In this document: positions 36,686 to 46,639 of the stretch, in pieces
How the letters are laid out: every line of letters begins with the position of its first letter
Position numbering within the stretch: position 1 is the stretch's first letter
DNA from: Hepsetus odoe
Taxonomy: Eukaryota > Chordata > Actinopteri > Characiformes > Hepsetidae
NCBI GenBank assembly: GCA_017165825.1
Contig: CM029384.1
Location: 6,022,053-6,086,052 of the forward strand
Reading direction: 5' to 3'
Length of the DNA: 64,000 nt
Position numbers and translations under genes: made by a program
The notes under the pieces: generated by a model
The model's database searches: none
The model's input: only the letters and a program-made list of their open reading frames with translations
What the model was told of the DNA's origin: nothing

Positions 36686-37979
36686 AAATATTCTATATTT
36701 GATTATCATTTAATTATCAGTTTGGGCTACACAGACACTTCTGCCCCCCTTCCAAACACACAAACCAAAAAACATGTTCACCTCCTCCTCCTGAGCCCCA
36801 GCCAGCTGCCCAGCACTGAGAGTTGATGGTGAAGATGTCATCCCCCTGGTCCACACATATGGGCTGAATGTAGTCTGAAAGTTTTGGCTTGTGAGACAAC
36901 TGCAGTACTGCTACATTGTTCACAGTACTATTACTAAATGAGATTTTAGTCACACTGACAGCGACCTCGTTAGGGTTGGAACCGCTCTGTTTGAGCCGTC
37001 CCAGGATTACCGTCCAGTCAGTAGCGTTGGTGGAGCTGGAGGATGAGAACATTTTGAACAAATGTTTATTAGTGTTGATATGACTTTAATCCCTTTTGAC
37101 TGAACATGTATTTAGCATATTATTTTAGTTTAAATTAGTTTAGTTTTTTACCTGGAGAAGCAGTCAACTGCACCCAAGACAAACTGCTCAGCTACCAGTG
37201 TTCCTCCACAGACATGTGTACCATGAAGTTGCAAACTGGCCATCCATGGCCACACACCTGCAGATGCCAAGGAGTTGCCCCCTCCTGTAATGGTGTTCAG
37301 CTTGGCCCTTCCACAGACAACAGCTGGAATGAAAGAGTAAGTAAAGAATAATTAATTTTGCCTCATGTTTTAAACTGCACTCTTTACATGCTGATGACTT
37401 TCTAGTTGTATAAGAGTAACACTCAGGATGCAGAAAACGTAAACTTCTTCAAGTCTTACATGAAGCAGTAGTTGTAGCATCGGTTGTGGTTGTTGGGACA
37501 GTAGCAGTTGCAGTAACAGTACTGGACGTAGCATTGGCTCTGGTTGTTGGGACAGTAGCAGTTGCAGTAACAGTACTGGATGTAGCATTGGCTCTGGTTG
37601 TTGGGACAGTAGCAGTTGTAGTAACAGTACTGGATGTAGCATTGGTTGTGGTTGTTGGGACAGTAGCAGGTATAGTAACGGTACTGGATGTAGCATCGGT
37701 TGTTGTTGTTGTTGGGACAGTAGCAGTTGTTATAACGGTACTGGATGTAGCATTGTTTGTGGTTGTTGGGACAGTAGCAATTGTAGTAATGGTACTGGAT
37801 GTAGTATTGGCTGTGGTTGTAACAGTAGCAGATGTAGCAACAGTAGGGCTTGTATCACTGGATGTGGTTATCGAAACTGTTGAGGTTGTAGCAATAGCTG
37901 TGGTTGTACGGGCCGGTGTGATGGAGTGATGAAAGAAACATAGCATGTATTATATATATGTGTGTGTGTGGAGAGAGAA

Positions 37980-38039
<60 letters not shown>

Positions 38040-41000
38040 ATCTGGATTATACTCTGATAAATAAATCTGCCATTTGGTAGCTTTATTATCTGGTCATTAT
38101 CTGGTTATTGTAAATACAAACTTACATAAATCAGCAGTGTTGATTGGAGCAGAAGTGCTAGGAGGCAGAACAGGACAGGACGCATTCAGGTCTGTATCAG
38201 TGCCCGTAGAGTTATAGGTGACAAAGCCTGGTTGGTTACTGGTGATCTGCTCATTAATCCAGGTCTGATAATCAGACAGTCTGACAGCCAGAGGAGGTAG
38301 GTCAGGATGTATACAGAATAATATTTGGTTGATGAAAATGCCAGCTTGAATCCAACGACCACCTTGTTGGATGACCATTGGAGCTCCCTCACTGATCTGT
38401 GAAGGGAATAAATTGTTATGATTTACATAAAACATTTTTTAACATGAAAAAGGAAATAATAAAACTAAAGTTTAAGCAGAGATTACCTTACAGGCTGTTT
38501 CAGATAACAAGCTAGTACACATTATTCCATTCAAACTGATTTGAAGTGTGCTCTTATTCAACGTGCAGTTGCATTGCCTGTTACCAATTACTGTGAATTC
38601 TATTTGCCCCAGGACACCTAAATAAGTAAGACAAACCAAATTAGCTTGTTCACATTAGCTTGTTCATATTAGAAGCAGAAAATCATTGGTACACTTCATG
38701 GTGAATTACATTTTGAGCAACTTTATGTGCACCTTTCTGAAAACGAGAAAGCATTTTAGAAGATTAAGCATTTCTGCAACACTAAAACAGATTTGCATGA
38801 TCCTTAATGATTATTATTTTGCAAGACCTAAAATGCTTTCTGCTTTCCTTTATTGACATCTATTTGCATCAGCCCACCAGGTGAAATCTAACACAAGATA
38901 TGCTTGGTTTGTTGTGGCAGATCATGATATAATAATTGTGACAGGCTTAGGCTGCACAATAGCTGAGTTTACCCCGATTGCAAGCAAGACTTATGTTACC
39001 AAATTTTATCAGTGATCAAATGGCAGGTAATGAACAACAATAAAAAAGCAATAAAAACAGTTTGTGTCCAAATATTGTGCTTTCAGTGGTTGTTTCAATT
39101 GGTAATGGTAATGCCATGGCTTCATAAAATAAAATGGCAGTGGTGATCAACACATGGCTCCAAATCAGGATACATAAGGGTGCTCTGACAGGCAAGGAAT
39201 TTTCATTCACCTAATCAATTACAGCCATTAAGTTGCGTCTGTAAAATTTAGGATTAGATTTTGGCTTGTTAGGGTTAAGGTTAGGGTTATGCTTTGGGTT
39301 AAACATTCTCTTTCACTTATTATTGTAACCACTTATCCTGAGTTGGGTGGTGGGTGGTACTGGAGTCTATCCAAGTTCACATTGCAGGGCAGATGGACAG
39401 ACAAACTGATTTAGCATCTCCAATCTACTTGACATGCATATCGGTGTGAAGAAACCCACACAGACATGGAGCAGCAGTAGCGTAGGCATAGGTAGTGGTG
39501 AAAGTGAAAGTGAAAGTGACAACCCTTGTCATTGCAAGGTCACAGCACAGCACATGCGAACCACAACGAAATTGGACCTCTGCATTTAACCCATGCACAC
39601 AAACACCATGCAGCAGTGGGCAGCTATTGAAAGTGCCCAGTGAGCAGGGACCTTGCTCAAGGGTACCTCAGGGCAACCTACTGGTGAGGGAATCGAAACT
39701 ACAATCTTCTGATGTGGGGGCAACTACCTAACCACTAGGCCACCTCTGCCCATTAGTGCTGGCCTAGTGGTTAGGGAGTTGGCTCGAAAAGGATGTGGGT
39801 TTGAATCCCAGACCAGTAGGTTGCCCTTCGGTACCCTTGAGCAAGGTACCGTCCCCGTCACTGCCCCCAGGGTGCTTTCAATAGCTGCCCCCTGCTATAC
39901 GTGTGTGGGTGAAATGCAGAGGTCAGATTTTGTGCTGTGCTGTGTTTCACAATTACGAGAGCAGTCACTTTCACGTTCAACATGGAAACTCCACACAGAA
40001 AAGACCTGGGCCATCCCACCTGGGAATCAAACCCAGGACCTTCTTGCTGTGAGGCGACAATGCTACACAGTGCCACACAGTGCTGCCCATAAGGTTAAAT
40101 GTATTACTTATTATATTATTACATTAAAAAATATCACAATCATGTATTTAATAAAGTCATTTCTACTTATTTTCCATGAAAATAATTTCTCATTACTTAC
40201 CAGCTGTGTTGATTCCCCAGTCAGTTATCCAGACCTCAGTGCCATTAAATAATGTACTTCCGGATGCAGCCAGACACACAGGACTAATAAACTGAGTGAA
40301 GTTCACACTAGTGGTTAGCTGCAGCAGGGCAATGTTATTGCTATAAGCGGTGGGGTTTGGATGAATGATAACTTTACTAACAGATCTGGACACTGGATTT
40401 TTTGTGCTCAGTGTTGGAAGACCCAGATACACAGTGATTCTTGAAGGAGATATGCTGAAAAAAGAGCAGAGCCATTTGTATCACCATCTTTGGAATGTTG
40501 TCAGAATTCTTATTGCATTGTTACTCATAATTCTTCATAATTTTATTTCAAAACGTCACCTGGAAGCACAACCAGCTGTTGTTAGAACCCATTGAGAACT
40601 GATAAGGGTTCCACTGCAGATTAACCCTCCACCCGAGTTCCCTGCACCTATGTAAGCTTGCCAAGGCCAAGAACCTGTAGTGCCATCCTGTCCTGATGTG
40701 ATATTTAGAGGAGACACACCACACACTGGTAGAGGAATAGAAAAAAAAACTGTACTTAGGTGAACTGTAAGGTACTGACAACGCTCACATGCAGGAACAT
40801 GCACAGGTGTGCACAGTCAGAGCAGAGCTCCACCTACTGTGACAAATATGTTTAGTTTCTTCTAGCTTGATTGGAAAATTATTTAAAACCATTCAGAAAT
40901 GTGGCTTATCAGTTCACACATGATAAGTTTGTTCAGAGGGTCTACATAACACCAAGGAGAGGTTACCCGCTTAACTTACTATTTAACTACAACATGTACA

Positions 41001-42310
41001 TACTCCATTGGGTATTATATAGACAGGTTGCACACTATTCATGATTCATGAATGCACACTATTCATGATAAAGTTAGGAAATAAAGAAAGAACTTGCCAT
41101 CCAGCTGTGAGTGACTCTCTGAAAAAACAAACAAAAAAAACAGACTTCAAAGTAAATTTAGTATCCCAGCAATATTTACAAATACCAGTTAATGTAATTA
41201 GTCATTCATAAACCATTAACTGACCATTAATAAATACCACATAAAATAAGTTTACCAAAATTGTAAAATGTGCAAAGGATGTACGAGTGCTGTTGATGTG
41301 GTTCATTCATACTTACTCTATTTTCCTTTACAACATATTCTGTATAAAGGACATGTTCTGTTTAAGCTTCCTTATATCAAGTGGATCTTATTGGAAGGGT
41401 GGAAGAAATCAGTACAGTTGTGTGCAGAAATGAGGGATCCTTAGCAAATTTGCATATTTCATAGATTTCGTAGTGAAAACAGTAAACAAAGCCTTTCAAC
41501 AAATCGGTTAAAAATAGACAACAGTTTCTAATAATCACAATGCAAAGACACTTTATATTTGATATGCTTAAAATTTTGTTGTGATGTGCAAATGCTTGAA
41601 CATCCTTTCAGCTGTGAAGGAGAACTCACTTAACTCACGTATATAAAAGTGCGGATGGTTAATGTGTGGATTTACACACATTAATATAGTCATTAGGAAT
41701 TTACAGTTAAAAATAATGTGTTTCAGTGCATTTTAATAAAAAATAAATGATTGATTCTGTCGCCCAACAGGATTTTAAACTTATCAAAGACATTCTTATT
41801 AAACAGCAAATGTTGTGCCATAAAAATACTTTTATTCTTGTCAGTACAATTGATACACATATTTGGGTGTTCATGAAATGACAACTTCAAGCTTCAAAAA
41901 GCACAACACAACATATTTTGGTACTGGATTTTGAAAATGTTTGTTTTGGAGGTCACATTTAATTATTTTGACATCAAAAGCTTAAAAACTTAAATGAAAT
42001 TAAATTATACTGAGATGGCCTCTTTATTTATTAAGTGGATATATATCAAACCTGAATTAATCAAAATTTTTAAACACACACAATTTTTCTTTCCTCTTGG
42101 TAGGTAAAATGTTTTTTTTTTGTGATTTCTATTTGATTAAAACTTTTTTTCAGAATTGTATTTAATTTCATGTTAATGATCACAAAAATATCCATAATAT
42201 TACTATATATAATAATATTACATTTTAATATCTGATTTAAAAATGATGAACTTACTGTCAGCTAAAGAACTGATCAAGAGCACCAAGCTGAGGATCCTCA
42301 ACGTTGCCAT
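35694..42310 (-). CDS. Tandem S1-protease-domain protein, both domains catalytically dead, probable GPI anchor
   Basis: Eleven coding exons on the minus strand: 42310-42256, 41118-41098, 40725-40560, 40454-40201, 38617-38487, 38396-38126, 37897-37460, 37323-37152, 37035-36782, 36185-36085, 35996-35694. They join to 721 codons without a stop. All introns are GT-AG except intron 2, which has a GC donor (gcaagt). Residues 1-18 are a signal peptide. Domain 1 starts near C27. The activation motif is replaced by NITSGQDG, His57 is G77 (TTAGC), Asp102 is N121 (SNNIALLQL), Asp189 is T206 and GDSGGP is ISEGAP (Ser195 to E212). A mucin-like linker covers residues 300-445. Domain 2 has D499 for His57, N543 for Asp102 and TDIGGP for GDSGGP (I624). 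The C-terminus is a hydrophobic tail fitting a GPI signal. The structural cysteines of domain 1 remain. It cannot be a serine protease; a binding or decoy role is inference. The paralogue is at 51234-57996. Confidence 0.9.
36201..36403 (-). repeat. SINE family A in intron 9 of the minus-strand gene
   Basis: Reverse complement: 'gaaaagtgaaagtgaacatt', 'gtgcccagggagcagtgaag', 'gggatttgaaccaacaacc', 'aaccactaggccacc'. It is 16 bp upstream of exon 10, next to the acceptor. In transcript sense it is in the forward SINE orientation. Confidence 0.87.
36602..36682. repeat. (GT)n in intron 9 of the minus-strand gene
   Basis: About 40 GT units, which are CA repeats in the transcript, starting about 100 nt past the exon 9 donor. 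CA repeats near splice sites can bind hnRNP L; an effect here is inference. Confidence 0.95.
37460..37897 (-). repeat. Mucin-like linker exon built of a 54-bp coding minisatellite
   Basis: This exon of 438 bp (146 codons, phase 1 at both ends) consists largely of tandem 18-residue units on the theme ATVPTTxxNATSSTVTxT. The three proximal to the donor are nearly identical, and one unit has an extra Thr codon. Thr and Ser dominate, as in O-glycosylated mucin stalks, and about five N-x-T/S sequons recur in register. The acceptor (caaccacag) and donor (gtaag) are good. The paralogue has no equivalent exon, only a short TTxxPTTT stretch. Confidence 0.88.
37960..38037. repeat. (GT)n-(GA)n in intron 6 of the minus-strand gene
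   Basis: Short GT run followed by a GA run of about 65 bp. In the transcript this is a long CU tract about 60 nt upstream of the mucin exon's acceptor. Confidence 0.93.
39496..39752 (-). repeat. SINE family A (left half of inverted pair, intron 4)
   Basis: Complete in reverse orientation: 'gtgaaagtgaaagtgaaagt', 'ggacctctgcatttaaccc', 'gagggaatcgaaactac', 'aaccactaggccacctctgc'. Confidence 0.88.
39753..39979 (+). repeat. SINE family A (right half of inverted pair, intron 4)
   Basis: Complete in forward orientation: 'tggcctagtggttagggagt', 'gggtttgaatcccagacc', 'cccttgagcaaggtaccgtc', 'gcagtcactttcacgttc'. It lies head to head with the preceding copy without a spacer. Confidence 0.9.
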
Positions 42311-42350
42311 CGTTCTTCAGAGTGAAACTGAAGAACAAATTTCCGAACAG

Positions 42351-42449
42351 TAAATATACCCACCTCCTGAAACTAGGATTGTGAGATTCCTGCAATCAGA
42401 AATATACCCACCTCCTGAAACTAGGATTGTGAGATTCCTGCAATCAGAA
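42351..42449 (-). promoter_or_regulatory. Promoter of the minus-strand gene, 48-bp block duplicated
   Basis: Two tandem copies of a 48-bp block begin at 42352 and 42400. In gene sense each contains 'aatcctagtttcaggaggtg' and ends in a TATA-like gggtatatttc or gggtatattta. The proximal TATA (42358-42351) lies about 40 bp upstream of the ATG at 42310. The plus-strand paralogue has a similar A/T box at the same distance. The duplicated distal TATA could give alternative starts. Confidence 0.55.
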
Positions 42450-42606
42450 ATGTCAAGCATCCAACATTTTTATCCAGTACCTTTTTCTGGGTGTGTCTGT
42501 GTTTAGTAAATATCTTTGTTTCACTTTGTTGTGTTTGTTCAATCATTAATCTTAGGGCTTAATGCTTTCAAATGTTGCACCAATAATACAATTTATTTCA
42601 GTGGCT

Positions 42607-42770
42607 GATTTACATTTACATTTATGACATTTAGCAGATGCTCTTATCCAGAGCATCTTCCAGTTCCTGATTACAGGGACAGTCTCCCTGGAGCAAAAGG
42701 GTTGGGGGTTTTGCTCAGGAACCCAGTGATGGTAGTGCTGGAAGTGGGATTCGAACCTGTGACCCACATG
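42607..42770 (-). repeat. SINE family B copy
   Basis: 'tttacatttacatttatgac' and 'atttagcagatgctcttatc' at the start, then 'acagggacagtctccctgg', 'ttgctcaggaacccagtg' and 'gtgggattcgaacctgtg'. The head is truncated. Confidence 0.87.
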
Positions 42771-42962
42771 ATTTTAATTTCTTCATGTGTTCAATCATGA
42801 GTGTTATAGGCTAAACTTTTAAATGTTTCACATTAGTCTAGCGTAGTACAATGTTTAAAATAGCATTGAACTACCAAGCAAGTTCATGGTTATGTTTCAC
42901 CCCCAGCAGTAACATGCATCATGTGTGATCCAATCCCAAATGGACGGCACTTAATACAGGTA

Positions 42963-43443
42963 CAGTACTGTGCAAAAGTTTTAGGCAGGTGTGGAAAAAA
43001 TGCTGTAAACAAAGAATGCTTTCAAAAATGGAAGTGTTAATCATTTATTTTCATCAGTCAACAAAATGCAGTGAATGAACAAAAGAGAAATCTAAATCAA
43101 ATCAATATTTGGTGTGACCATGCTTTGCCTTCAAAACAGCATCAATTCTTCTAGGTACACTTGCGCACAGTTTTTGAAGGAACTCGGCTGGTAGGTTGGA
43201 GAACAAACCACAGATCTTCTATGGATGTAGGCTTCCACAGGGTCTCCTTCTGGGCCAGAAGAACTGATGCTGGTTTGAAGGCAAAAGGTAGTAACACCAA
43301 ATATTGATTTGATTTCAATTTTTCTTTTGTTCGCTCACTTTACATTTTGTAAATTGATAAAAATAAACAATCATTATTAATATTTCTGAAAGCATTCTTT
43401 GTTTACAGCATTTTTGCCACACCTGCCTAAAACGTCAATACTG
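42963..43443 (-). mobile_element. Tc1-like transposon, internally deleted (copy 2)
   Basis: Same family as the element at 1445-1995 but inverted. The ends cagtactgtgcaaaagtttt and ...cgtcaatactg are flanked by TA. On the minus strand the final transposase segment (about 43090-43190) is present, then a deletion joins it at 'ggcttcc|acagggtctcc' to the element's other flank. No intact transposase. Confidence 0.88.
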
Positions 43444-43779
43444 TATGAATGCACCCGAGGCACATTAAAACCACACCTGTGGTCTGGGTTGCATATGGAT
43501 GAACTCCTTTAGACGTGAGTATAAGAATGTGTCCTGATGGACCATCTAAATGATAACCTCTGCATTAGTGGCAGCATGTAAACACTTCTAAAAACTAGTA
43601 ACATCACATTCTCAAGCCTTGGCTTCCATCATCTGTGTTGTTCATTTGCCAAGCTTGTGACTTATGCCACTTCATCATACCCTCTATAAAACTAGATTCT
43701 TTACATTGCTCCGCACAATGCTAAATATAGTACCCACCCTGGGAAAGCTACAAGCCTTTGTCTATTATGTTTTACATTT

Positions 43780-44075
43780 ACATTTCCCGTTTAGGGGTCA
43801 CCACAGTGGATTAGCCATGTCCATTTCTTCCAGTCCTCTGCATCTTTCTCCTTCAAACCAACCGCCTGCATTTCTTGTCTCACCACGTCCATAAACCTTC
43901 TTTTTGGTCTTCCTCTTTTCCTCTTTTCTGTCAGCTCCATCTTCAACATCCTCCTCCCAATATACTCCTCGTCTCTCCTCTGGACATGTCCAAACCAACA
44001 CAACCTTGCTTCTCTAACTTTGTCTCCAAAACGTCTAACCTCCTTTTCCTCCAACAAGTCTCCTTTTCCTCCAAC
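43780..44075 (-). mobile_element. Non-LTR retrotransposon 3' end (RTE-like)
   Basis: An 88-codon open frame (44057-43791) reads 'EARLCWFGHVQRRDEEYIGR', 'KRKRGRPKRRFMDVV', and ends 'HCGDP', the usual C-terminus of a fish/insect RTE-like reverse transcriptase ORF. It is 5' truncated. A related end runs off the right edge of the window (63895-64000). Confidence 0.72.
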
Positions 44076-44136
44076 AAGTTACTCCTCCAGCCACTCTTCT
44101 GTGGATGTTCCAGTAAATGTATTTATAAACTCTTTA

Positions 44137-44240
44137 TAAACTCCAGTTAGCCCAAAATGCAGCAGCTGGAATCCCCACTAGATCCAAAAAATTAGATCAT
44201 ATTAGCCCGATATTATCTAGACTTCACTGGCTGCCTGTAA
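44137..44240 (+). mobile_element. LINE reverse-transcriptase fragment
   Basis: The plus strand reads approximately QNAAAGIPTRSKKLDHISP followed by LHWLPVK, the conserved motif found near the C-terminus of many fish LINE reverse transcriptases. Short and broken on both sides. Confidence 0.6.
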
Positions 44241-44845
44241 AAATAAAAAAAATTTTGCCCAGAGATCCAAAACAAAAACAAAGCAAAAACTCAGGGACAA
44301 GCCTGGCCCAGACAGGTCGGTGAACTCAGGTTTGTTGAGGGTGGTGTGGGGGGACACCAGTGTCACAGTGTATGCTTGTGTTTGTAAAAATCTGTCCTTT
44401 TTCTTCAGGCTGTAATAGCAAGTTTTCCAGAGTCACATTACTGCATTCTTTAAATGGTCTTATGGTCTATACAATGAGTTCAAAACAGATCTAATTCCTT
44501 TCTCTCTGTTTGAGATGGGCAGATGTTTTGCTATTTCCGGAAAACAAGTCCATCCATCTCCGTGAGGGTCTCCTGAATTCCATACCTGCTACTCCACTGA
44601 GTCGGCAAAACTACTATCATTACATTTCTTTCCCGACCTGAAATTCAGATCAGCTCCATCAGACTGGCTCTTCTGCAGGAGCTGCTGCCATGAAGATTAA
44701 ATCTTCTCCCACTCAAACAGATCTACCACTTAAGGTTCATTAAGTGTATTACTTTGGATCAACAGTTCAGAGTAACGGTGAGTGTGGAGAGAGGTGAAGA
44801 GAGTGCAGGCAGGTTGGAATGGGTGGAGAAGAGTCAGGTCATGTC
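44241..44845. other. Non-coding, with a possible LINE scrap at 44775-44838
   Basis: 'gtgaagagagtgcaggcagg' followed by 'tggaatgggtggagaagagt' resembles the body of RTE-like fish LINEs. The rest is unrecognised. Confidence 0.35.
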
Positions 44846-45015
44846 AGCTTTATTAATATGCTTTTTAATATGCGCTTTTTACAAATGTTGTTGTCACAGA
44901 ATCCGGGTCCGAGCCCCAACTGGGTAAGCCAAGGGGGACAGAGGCAAGGAAAAACACCCAAAATATGAGGAAGAAACCTTAGGAAAAACCAAGACCCAAA
45001 AGGGGAACCCATCCT
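44846..45015 (+). repeat. Dispersed fish repeat, interrupted by an LTR
   Basis: Shares 'gttgttgtcacag', 'gggtccgagcccc' and 'gaggaagaaacct' with the repeat at 21114-21480, and continues 'aggggaacccatcc' up to the LTR boundary. Confidence 0.6.
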
Positions 45016-45304
45016 TGTAACGGTGGCGGGGAGTGTGAAGGACGCCAATGCAGAGCCAGTAGTGAAAACAAAACTTTATTAAACTCAAAACATAACCAAA
45101 AGTGCCACCATTAACCGTAAGGCGTAGCCTCGTTAATGAACCGCGCTCTGTTCTAACTCACTGGGGCTTAAATAGCAGCCCCAATGAAGCACACCTGGGC
45201 TTGTTCAGACACAGGTGTGCTTCATTTCATTTCATGTGCCTCAGTCAGAACAGAGCGCCATCTGTCGTGCCCGGCCAGAACCACAGGCATGACAGACTGT
45301 GACA
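45016..45304 (-). mobile_element. 3' LTR of a Gypsy-like retrotransposon
   Basis: In minus orientation it runs from tgtcacagtctg to ccgccaccgttaca. It has a TATA-like tatttaagcc, an AATAAA signal (45080-45075) and the repeated 'caggtgtgcttcat' and 'gaacagagcgc' motifs shared with the LTR at 49339-49683. A polypurine tract (G-rich, about 45306-45345 on the minus strand) lies just upstream, marking it as a 3' LTR. The 5' LTR and gag-pol were not found. Confidence 0.78.
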
Positions 45305-45560
45305 GTAGCCCCCCCCCACCTCCCCCACCCCCCTCCTGAGGCGTTAAAACAACGCCAAACAAAAACCCAGTTCTTAACTTAAACAGTCCCCTTTATGGGG
45401 CACCTGGCCAGGCCCACAAAACTCAAATTACAACAAAAGGGGGCCTCTGGCCAGCAATGTTCAGGGGTCCTGGTGGTGGTGAGGGGTATCCCAGAAATTC
45501 AGTCCATTTCTTTGTGTGCAGTCCGGACTCGACCCTGGAGTCCCTGGCGGAATCGTCCCA
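45305..45560 (-). mobile_element. Retrotransposon 3' untranslated region with polypurine tract
   Basis: On the minus strand this runs from the end of the broken coding remains, through 'ggcctggccaggtgcccc' and the end of 'gttttaacgcctcaggag', to a G-rich tract that abuts the LTR. Confidence 0.55.
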
Positions 45561-45561
45561 C

Positions 45562-46505
45562 TCACTGGAACGCCCTCACCCTGGCAGAACCTGAAAGAGA
45601 GCTGGACACAGAGACTTTTACAGGGTTCAAAGGGGAAGGGTCTCCGACATAGTCTGAATTCTGTATCAAACCCCTGCTGTCCTTGTTCTCCATGTCAGCT
45701 GAATTGTGAGGGTGAACTGAAGGTAGGGTGTCCCTGAGACTGGTGCTCAGAGCACAATCAGAGTCATCACGCAGCTGCTCCACCTGTGGAGCACCTGTCT
45801 TGACCTGCTTCTCCATTAAACTGTTCCTCAGCTTCTCCGCTCTGGTGTTAACCTCCAGGGTCCCAGCATACACTGGTGTCTTTGGAGTGAGTCAAAATTC
45901 GATAAACGCCAATTTTGCTTCCATACCTCTGACCTGTTTCTCCAGCTCTGTGAGCCTACTGGCCTCCCTTTGGGCTTTCCTCAGTTCAGCCTGCAGAGCG
46001 ACATTGTGGTCTTGAACCTGTTTCAGCTCTGCCTTGGTCTGATTCAACTGTTCCTCCATAGTGGCTACTTTAGCTTCTGACTTCTCCTGACTGGTCCTGA
46101 CTCTCCTTGTTGCCTGGCATGCAGTTGGGTCCCTCTGTTCATCCGTTCCCTCCAGCCTCTCTCTTTGGGCACCCATCACAGCTTGTAGCTTTGTTCTGGA
46201 GACCTCTCTCTCTTTTCTGAATTTACAGCTCTTGCCATTGAGCTCACCTTTGTCTTGAGCCAGTGCTTTTCTTTCGGTTTCCATCTCCCTTCTACAAATG
46301 GACAAGAGTCCTTTGGTCCTCTCAAGCTGAGGAGGCAGATTGGTGATCCTTTCCTTGTGTTTCACCCTTACGTTTGCGACAGATGCATTCACCTGTAGCA
46401 TAGAGGCTTCTCTCTCCATCAGCTGCTGGTGGAACTTTGTCAGCAACTCCTCCTGTTGAGTGATCTGAACGTTCACTCAGCTGGTTGGTTCATCTCCGAG
46501 GTGAG
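45562..46505 (-). pseudogene. Broken coiled-coil coding remnant, possibly captured host sequence
   Basis: Two open segments on the minus strand. One (about 46476-45892, 194 codons) is a heptad-rich, Glu/Gln/Lys/Arg-rich coiled coil containing 'ELKQVQDHNVALQAELRKAQ'. It is followed in another frame by 45873-45562 with 'TLEVNTRAEKLRNSLMEKQ'. An in-frame stop precedes the coiled coil, and upstream of that stop the same frame reads 'KRIRAARTIQSHLG', an IQ-like motif. It does not look like gag or pol. It is intronless and lies directly inside a 3' LTR, so a host mRNA segment picked up by the retroelement or a retrocopy beside it are both possible. The host gene was not identified. Confidence 0.45.
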
Positions 46506-46639
46506 ATTGGATTGTCCTTGCAGCTCTGATCCGTTTGGCTAGATCCCTTGCCTGCTTTCCTCTTGACTGAATATCAAGAATGACTCTTGCAAGCACGTTG
46601 CAGCATTTGAAGATGTCCAAGCTTCCACCTTCCAGGCAC

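Larger units (their letters stand above)
39310..40090 (-). repeat. SINE family C split by an inserted pair of SINE A elements
   Basis: The tail 'accacttatcctgagttggg' and 'gtactggagtctatcc' up to 'gaaacccacacagacatgg' (39470), and the head 'catggaaactccacacag', 'gaatcaaacccaggacc', 'gctgtgaggcgacaatgcta' (39980-40090), are one element in reverse orientation. The insert 39471-39979 is flanked by the 7-bp direct repeat acatgga. Confidence 0.78.

Noticed and set aside
37486..37929. 147-codon plus-strand Val/Ala-rich open frame
   Set aside because: It is the antisense shadow of the mucin-like repeat exon on the minus strand.
41400..41900. Possible second Tc1-like element in intron 1 of the minus-strand gene ('cagttgtgtgcagaaatgag')
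   Set aside because: Only one end resembles a transposon terminus and no complementary end was found.
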